Origin: Flavobacteriales bacterium UBA7443
Lineage (GTDB): Bacteria; Bacteroidota; Bacteroidia; Flavobacteriales_D; Sanyastnellaceae
Assembly (NCBI GenBank): GCA_002477505.1
Contig: DLQB01000129.1
Coordinates: 1 to 29,343 of the forward strand
Reading direction: 5' to 3'
Length of the DNA stretch: 29,343 bases
Shown here: positions 24,438 through 29,343 of the stretch, one piece after another
Layout of the letters: each line of letters begins with the position of its first letter
Position numbering within the stretch: position 1 is the stretch's first letter
Notes under the pieces: generated by a model
Told to the model about the DNA's origin: nothing
Seen by the model: the letters and a program-made list of their open reading frames with translations, nothing else
The model's database searches: none
Made by a program: the position numbers and the translations under genes

Positions 24438-27200
24438 TTAGAATAATGTGGGCTGAGTAGCATCGTCATCAGCACCGGTTGGATTGTCTTCTTTCTTCGC
24501 TTTTGAAGAGGGGATCGTTTCTTTGGGTTTGGTGGGAGGCGTGTCTTCCGGGACTGGAGGCGGAGTTGGAGTTGGAGTTTGCTCGCCAATGGCTTCCAAC
24601 CACTTTGTTTCCGCCAAGGCCTCACGTTCTGGGTCCTTTGGTTCTAGGATCACCTCGGTGACCGACAATGAACTCAATTTATTACCCAGTGCTCTCCCAC
24701 CTTTGATAGCAATGAAATCACGCGCATTGATGATTTCGTCTTCTCGGTCCCGCGTCTCCTTGAACCTGCGGTTGAATCGGATTCGCACCATTGGAAGGTG
24801 ATCCGTCGAGACCACTCCCAAACGAGATTGTTCGTGTTCGCCTATGAACACAAAAGGCTTTTGCGTCAAATCAGGGAGGAATCGCTTCACATACCAATCC
24901 TCCTTTTCACCTTCATAGTAAACAGCTGTAACCGGGCGCTTGGGGTGCCATTTCTCGAGGTGAATCATTTTGTCATCGAAACGGGTACTCAGGTCAAATC
25001 CCGTGAGTGAATAATCACCAGAGGATGTGAATACAATGATTCGATCGTTTGCCATGAATTCTCCGAGCAAGCGACCCCGACCATCCGCATTCAGCGTCCG
25101 AACAGTTTCATCGTACCATACCCGCATCGCTCCGAGGGTTGAAACACCTTCCTCGCCCAATTCGATTTTTCGAATGGCATGTTTCGTGAGCAAATTCCCT
25201 CCCGCTCCACGTCCTCGAATCGCGATTTCGGAGAATGCCGCAGACAATTTGAGTTTTTTCAATCGCGCGGATGCGCGAAGCGTGACGTTGACTGATTCCG
25301 CTTCACCATTGGGGTTCGCCGTCAAATAGAGAATGCGTGAATTGGCCGTTCCTTTCGTGATATTGTATTCGCGATCGCGGGTAATCGCGGGAACACTGAA
25401 TCGTTTGATTAAGCTTCTTCCCGTGGCACCATCAAAGTAAATGCAGTTGTACACGGTGCGATCATCCCCACGCTTCCAGATGCCTACATGCAACAAATCT
25501 TTGCCGAAGAATGCTTTCTGAGAGACTTTGCTGATCTGCATCACGCCATCTTTCCGTATGACTATAATGTCATCAATGTCACTGCAATCACACAAGAATT
25601 CGCCTTCGCCTCGCTTCATTCCTGTGCCTACGAACCCCTCTTGCATTTGAACATATAACTTCACATTCGCCACTGCGACATCTGCCCGTGTAATGGATTC
25701 GAATGAACGCAATTCTGTTTTCCGTTCCCGGCCCTTGCCGTATTTCTTTTTGAGCATTTTAAACCAGTCCACAGCGTATTCGGTCAAATTTGCCAAGTGA
25801 TACTTGACTTGCTCGATGTCCGCCTCCAGTCCTTCGATCAGCTGATCGGCCTTGAATCCATCAAATTTGGAAATGCGTTTGATGCGAATTTCTGTGAGGC
25901 GCGTCACATCATCATCGGTTACCGTGCGCAACAAATGGTGGGTATGTGGTTTGAGGCCTTTGTGAATGGCCCCAATAATTTCTTCCCACGTTTCACACTC
26001 TTCGATGTCGCGGTAGATTCGGTTCTCAATAAAAATCTTCTCCAAGGAAGAAAAATGCCACTTCTCCTGTAACTCTCCGAGCTCAATTTCCAATTCAAGC
26101 TTCAACAAGGCTTTTGTGCGTTCCGCTGACAACTGGAGCAATTCCGTGACGCCCAAAAATTGAGGTTTGTCATTGAGGATCACCGTTGAATTGGGCGAAA
26201 TTGTCACTTCACAGTCCGTGAAGGCGAAAAGGGCTCCAATCATTTTGTCAGGACTCACATTGTTGGCGAGGTGTACGACAATCTCCACTTCGTTGGCCGT
26301 GTTGTCCTCGACCTTTTTAATCTTTATTTTCCCTTTATCGTTCGCCTTTAATATACTGTCAATCAGTGAACTAGTGGTGACTCCAAACGGAAGTTCCCGA
26401 ATCACCAAGGTCTTGTTATCCGCCTTCTCAATCCTTCCGCGGACCCGCACCTTGCCCCCCCTCAATCCATTATTGTAAGCTTCAACATCCGCAGTGCCGC
26501 CCGTTGGAAAGTCGGGATATAGCTTGAATCCTTTTCCTTGGAGTGCGGAGATGCTTGCATCAATCAGCTCGAGAAAGTTGTGAGGCAACGTTTTACACGC
26601 CAATCCCACTGCAATGCCTTCTACGCCTGACGCCAGCAACAACGGGAATTTAACCGGTAAAACGTCAGGCTCTTTATTTCTTCCGTCGTAACTCTGTAGC
26701 CATGTCGTGGTCTTCGCATTGAAGGAAATCTCCTTTCCCAGTTTGCTCAGGCGCACCTCGATGTACCTCGGTGCAGCGGCGCGGTCACCCGTTAATATGT
26801 TTCCCCAGTTTCCCTGGCAATCGAGCAACAAATCTTTTTGACCCAATTGCACCATGGCATCACCAATGGAGGCATCGCCATGGGGATGGTATTTCATGGT
26901 GTTGCCGATGACGTTGGCTACTTTGTGAAAGCGGCCGTCATCCAACTCATTGAGGCTGTGCAATATTCTACGCTGAACCGGCTTCAACCCGTCATTCTGG
27001 TGCGGTACAGCACGTTCCAAAATAACGTAGGACGCGTAGTCCAAGAAATAGTTATTGTACATCCCTGAGACTTGGATAACACGTTCCATGCCATCACCGG
27101 TCTCATTTCCAGAACCATGCTCAACCGCTCTATCTGCTGAAGCATCACTTGCTAAGTCTGGATTCAAATCTTCGTTTGGATCTATATTTTCCTCGCTCAT
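24438..27200 (-). CDS. parC: DNA topoisomerase IV subunit A
   Basis: The cleavage/religation subunit of topoisomerase IV, which unlinks replicated chromosomes. The 920-residue sequence has catalytic Tyr146 in AAAPRY, preceded by the winged-helix region YHPHGDASIGDAMVQLGQ (104-121) and GNWGNILTGD. The form is that of Bacteroidota ParC/GyrA-like proteins, and pairing with parE in one operon supports ParC rather than GyrA. At the position of the quinolone-contact Ser83 of E. coli GyrA there is Ala110. The C-terminal domain contains the beta-pinwheel repeats, then a Pro/Thr/Lys-rich disordered tail (about 875-920, encoded by a GGAGTT-like repeat). The ATG is in an ATGA overlap with parE. Confidence 0.93.
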   Translation of the reverse strand: MSEENIDPNEDLNPDLASDASADRAVEHGSGNETGDGMERVIQVSGMYNNYFLDYASYVILERAVPHQNDGLKPVQRRILHSLNELDDGRFHKVANVIGNTMKYHPHGDASIGDAMVQLGQKDLLLDCQGNWGNILTGDRAAAPRYIEVRLSKLGKEISFNAKTTTWLQSYDGRNKEPDVLPVKFPLLLASGVEGIAVGLACKTLPHNFLELIDASISALQGKGFKLYPDFPTGGTADVEAYNNGLRGGKVRVRGRIEKADNKTLVIRELPFGVTTSSLIDSILKANDKGKIKIKKVEDNTANEVEIVVHLANNVSPDKMIGALFAFTDCEVTISPNSTVILNDKPQFLGVTELLQLSAERTKALLKLELEIELGELQEKWHFSSLEKIFIENRIYRDIEECETWEEIIGAIHKGLKPHTHHLLRTVTDDDVTRLTEIRIKRISKFDGFKADQLIEGLEADIEQVKYHLANLTEYAVDWFKMLKKKYGKGRERKTELRSFESITRADVAVANVKLYVQMQEGFVGTGMKRGEGEFLCDCSDIDDIIVIRKDGVMQISKVSQKAFFGKDLLHVGIWKRGDDRTVYNCIYFDGATGRSLIKRFSVPAITRDREYNITKGTANSRILYLTANPNGEAESVNVTLRASARLKKLKLSAAFSEIAIRGRGAGGNLLTKHAIRKIELGEEGVSTLGAMRVWYDETVRTLNADGRGRLLGEFMANDRIIVFTSSGDYSLTGFDLSTRFDDKMIHLEKWHPKRPVTAVYYEGEKEDWYVKRFLPDLTQKPFVFIGEHEQSRLGVVSTDHLPMVRIRFNRRFKETRDREDEIINARDFIAIKGGRALGNKLSSLSVTEVILEPKDPEREALAETKWLEAIGEQTPTPTPPPVPEDTPPTKPKETIPSSKAKKEDNPTGADDDATQPTLF

Positions 27201-29047
27201 TGGTCCACCAAGTCTTTTTCAACCCTGAGGTTTTCGATGATGAAATTCTGCCGATCCGGTGTGTTTTTACCCATGAAAAACGTCATCATTTCTTTGATTC
27301 TGCTCTCTTTTCCGATCACTACTGGATCGAGGCGGATATCATCCCCTATGAAAAATCGAAATTCATCAGGGCTAATCTCCCCCAATCCCTTGAACCGGGT
27401 GATTTCTGATTTCGCGCCTAGTTTTCCCAGTGCTTGTTGTTTTTCTGTTTCGCTGTAGCAATACTTCGTCTCCTTTTTGTTGCGAACACGGAAAAGCGGC
27501 GTTTGAAGCACATACAAGTGGCCTCGCTTCACCAAATCAGGAAAAAACTGAAGGAAAAATGTAATCAGAAGCAATCGAATGTGCATGCCGTCCACATCTG
27601 CATCGGTCGCAATCACTACGTTGTTGTAGCGAAGATGATCCAAGCCATCCTCAATGTTCAGGGCTGCTTGAAGCAAATTGAACTCTTCATTTTCATACAC
27701 CACTTTTTTCGTCAAACCGTAACAATTGAGAGGCTTGCCCTTTAAGCTGAAAACGGCTTGGGTTTGAACATCACGCGCCTTTGTGATGGAACCTGATGCC
27801 GAATCACCCTCCGTGATGAAAAGAGTAGATTCTCCGTTGCGTTCCTTCTTATCTCCAAAGTGCAAGCGACAATCACGCAGTTTTTTATTGTGAACACTGG
27901 ATTTTTTGGCACGCTCACGGGCGAGTTTTTTGATGCCCGCCAAGTCCTTGCGTTCACGCTCACTTTGCAATATCCTAGCCTGCAGCAATTGCGCTGATTC
28001 GGGATTGCGATGCAAAAAATTGTCTAACTCACGCTTCAGAAAGTCATAGACAAAACTTTTCAAAGTCGGTTGGCCGGGGCCCATATCAGCAGAACCAAGC
28101 TTTGTTTTCGTTTGACTCTCAAACACCGGTTCTTCTACTTTGACCGAAAAAGCCGCCAATATGCCACCACGAATGTCTGCTGCATCATAATCCTTTCCGA
28201 AAAAGTCGCGAACCACACGCACATACGCTTCGCGGAAGGCAGATTGGTGTGTGCCTCCCTGCGGAGTGAATTGTCCATTTACAAAGCTCTGATAGTCTTC
28301 GCCGTACGCATCGGTATGGGCAAGAGCTACTTCAATGTCCTCTCCAACCAAATGAATGATGGGGTAACGAGGGGAATGGTCCAAGTCATTTTCCAACAAG
28401 TCTTTTAGACCATTATCGCTCTTGAATTTTTCGCCGTTCAGATAAAGTGCTAGTGAAGTATTCAAGTAGGCGTAATTCCACAGCAGTCGCTCCACGTGCT
28501 CCATGCGGTATCCAAAAGCTTTGAATACTTCCGGGTCCGGACGGAAGGAAATCAGCGTTCCGTTGCGTTCTTCCGATTTCTGCCGCTTTGGATCGTCCAC
28601 CAGTTCTCCTCTGTTGAAGATGGCCCGCTTCACCTCGCCCTCCCGATAACTTTCAACAATGAATTCTGTGGATAACGCATTCACCGCTTTCGCTCCCACG
28701 CCATTTAAGCCTACGGACTTTTTAAATGCCCTGGAGTCATACTTTCCCCCTGTGTTGATCTTGGAAACTACATCCACGACTTTGCCGAGCGGGATTCCCC
28801 TCCCATAATCACGGATTTTAACCTCCCCGTCTTTGATGGTTATTCGAACAGACTTTCCGAATCCCATCGCATGCTCATCGATGCAGTTGTCAACGATTTC
28901 TTTCAACAGCACATAAATCCCATCATCAGCGGATTGACCATCCCCCAATTTACCGATGTACATCCCCGGACGCATCCGGATATGTTCCTTCCAATCGAGC
29001 GAGCGGATATTATCCTCTGTATACGATGACTGTGCTGTATTCGCCAT
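27197..29047 (-). CDS. parE: DNA topoisomerase IV subunit B
   Basis: The ATPase subunit of topoisomerase IV. The ATG at 29047 gives 616 residues and sits 6 bases after a TAnnTTTG box; a TTG at 29056 would add three residues. The GHKL ATPase motifs are present: E50 with D53-N54 (KEIVDNCIDE), D80 in DYGRGIP, and GLNGVGAKAVNALS. The TOPRIM domain follows, with FITEGDSASG and DADVDGMHIRLLL, and the C-terminus ends in FIIENLRVEKDLVDQ as in this family. First gene of the operon parE-parC-GH13-mgsA-prmC. Confidence 0.95.
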   Translation of the reverse strand: MANTAQSSYTEDNIRSLDWKEHIRMRPGMYIGKLGDGQSADDGIYVLLKEIVDNCIDEHAMGFGKSVRITIKDGEVKIRDYGRGIPLGKVVDVVSKINTGGKYDSRAFKKSVGLNGVGAKAVNALSTEFIVESYREGEVKRAIFNRGELVDDPKRQKSEERNGTLISFRPDPEVFKAFGYRMEHVERLLWNYAYLNTSLALYLNGEKFKSDNGLKDLLENDLDHSPRYPIIHLVGEDIEVALAHTDAYGEDYQSFVNGQFTPQGGTHQSAFREAYVRVVRDFFGKDYDAADIRGGILAAFSVKVEEPVFESQTKTKLGSADMGPGQPTLKSFVYDFLKRELDNFLHRNPESAQLLQARILQSERERKDLAGIKKLARERAKKSSVHNKKLRDCRLHFGDKKERNGESTLFITEGDSASGSITKARDVQTQAVFSLKGKPLNCYGLTKKVVYENEEFNLLQAALNIEDGLDHLRYNNVVIATDADVDGMHIRLLLITFFLQFFPDLVKRGHLYVLQTPLFRVRNKKETKYCYSETEKQQALGKLGAKSEITRFKGLGEISPDEFRFFIGDDIRLDPVVIGKESRIKEMMTFFMGKNTPDRQNFIIENLRVEKDLVDQ

Positions 29048-29053
29048 GACCAG

Positions 29054-29061
29054 CAAAAGTA
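29054..29061 (-). promoter_or_regulatory. Candidate -7 promoter box (TACTTTTG) before parE
   Basis: An exact match to TAnnTTTG on the minus strand, ending 6 bases before the parE ATG. No TTTG at the standard -33 spacing. The 89-base gap to the upstream gene (29048-29136) shows nothing else I can support. Confidence 0.55.
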
Positions 29062-29136
29062 GGCTTTACAGGCGAATACAGCCCATCATAAATATGTCGT
29101 TTTATTCACAAATTAGAAAGTTTATCTCGAATTGAC

Positions 29137-29343
29137 TCAATCGCATACCGACCCGAGTGAACCTAAGAATAACAACAAGTCTGCCGTTCCGACGAACCCA
29201 TCATTTGTCACATCGAAAATGCAATCCGATTCGAAATCTTCCGCATACAAGCAAGTATCTGTCGCTTCAGTACCCAACGGCTGATAGTTCAATGCACTTG
29301 GATCCTCGCAACCTTCCACTTCGAATTCGTCGCAAATGCCGTC
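29137..29343 (-). CDS. Secreted Cys-rich repeat protein, C-terminal fragment
   Basis: The frame is open to the right edge, and 68 residues before the stop are visible. They begin DGICDEFEVEGCEDPSALNY, continue to TCLYAEDF, and end in CIFDVTNDGFVGTADLLLFLGSLGSVCD. The pattern GC-x-DP-x-A-x-NY ... C matches a short Cys repeat (GCTDPxAxNYxxxAxxDDGSC) common in large secreted proteins of marine Bacteroidota. The final part resembles a DxNxDGxV-xxxDLLxFL EF-hand/dockerin-like C-terminal element. Likely exported and extracellular. It has no known enzymatic motif in the visible part. Confidence 0.7.
   Translation of the reverse strand, partial: DGICDEFEVEGCEDPSALNYQPLGTEATDTCLYAEDFESDCIFDVTNDGFVGTADLLLFLGSLGSVCD

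Noticed and set aside
24545..24580. GGAGTT-type tandem repeat
   Set aside because: It lies inside the Pro/Thr-rich tail of parC and simply encodes low-complexity protein; there are too few copies for a separate repeat feature.

Overview
The window is a gene-dense stretch (no gene-free gap over about 140 bases) from a Bacteroidota genome, most likely a marine or otherwise sodium-dependent member of or near the Flavobacteriales. The placement is inferred from a type IX secretion (T9SS) plug protein, a secreted protein with a gliding-motility/CHU_C-type C-terminal sorting domain, a TonB-dependent receptor with an N-terminal carboxypeptidase-regulatory-like domain, topoisomerase IV in the Bacteroidota form, Na+-NQR, and promoter-like TAnnTTTG boxes. 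No rRNA, tRNA, CRISPR array, insertion sequence, integrase or phage gene was seen.

Layout. 1-6267 (minus): the sodium-pumping NADH:quinone reductase operon nqrABCDEF, followed by the start of apbE, the flavin transferase that attaches FMN to NqrB and NqrC. 6352-7728 (plus): T9SS plug protein. 7754-9555 (plus): a short-chain dehydrogenase and a family-4 glycosyltransferase overlapping by 4 bases, followed closely by prfC (peptide release factor 3, 9568-11169). 11215-16490 (plus): three envelope genes in tight array: a small secreted protein with a carboxypeptidase-regulatory-like domain, a TonB-dependent receptor, and a secreted L-type-lectin-like protein with a T9SS sorting tail. 16494-19903 (minus): NAD-dependent DNA ligase with an unusually large internal insertion, translationally coupled to a DEDDh-type exonuclease that carries a BRCT domain. 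20039-21694 (plus): a lipoprotein trypsin-like protease. 21699-29047 (minus): parE, parC, a GH13 amylase-family lipoprotein, methylglyoxal synthase and prmC, arranged as one operon. 29137-29343 (minus): C-terminal end of a secreted Cys-rich repeat protein.

How the genes fit together. Nqr generates a sodium gradient and depends on ApbE. The T9SS plug seals the secretion channel through which proteins like the lectin-like product leave the cell. ligA plus the BRCT exonuclease form a small DNA-repair unit, and parE/parC supply topoisomerase IV. prfC and prmC both serve translation termination but lie in different transcription units.

The most unusual observations are: the roughly 145-residue insertion replacing the second helix-hairpin-helix of LigA; the altered second active-site motif of the coupled BRCT exonuclease; a TAAATTTC/TAnnTTTG box placed 4-7 bases before many start codons, implying leaderless or nearly leaderless mRNAs; a nine-C tract early in the gene before the TonB receptor; and a long Ser/Thr/Asn/Arg-rich extension before the signal sequence of the T9SS plug protein. 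I did not find a clear, wholly new multi-gene system. The LigA/exonuclease pair is the best candidate for undescribed biology.
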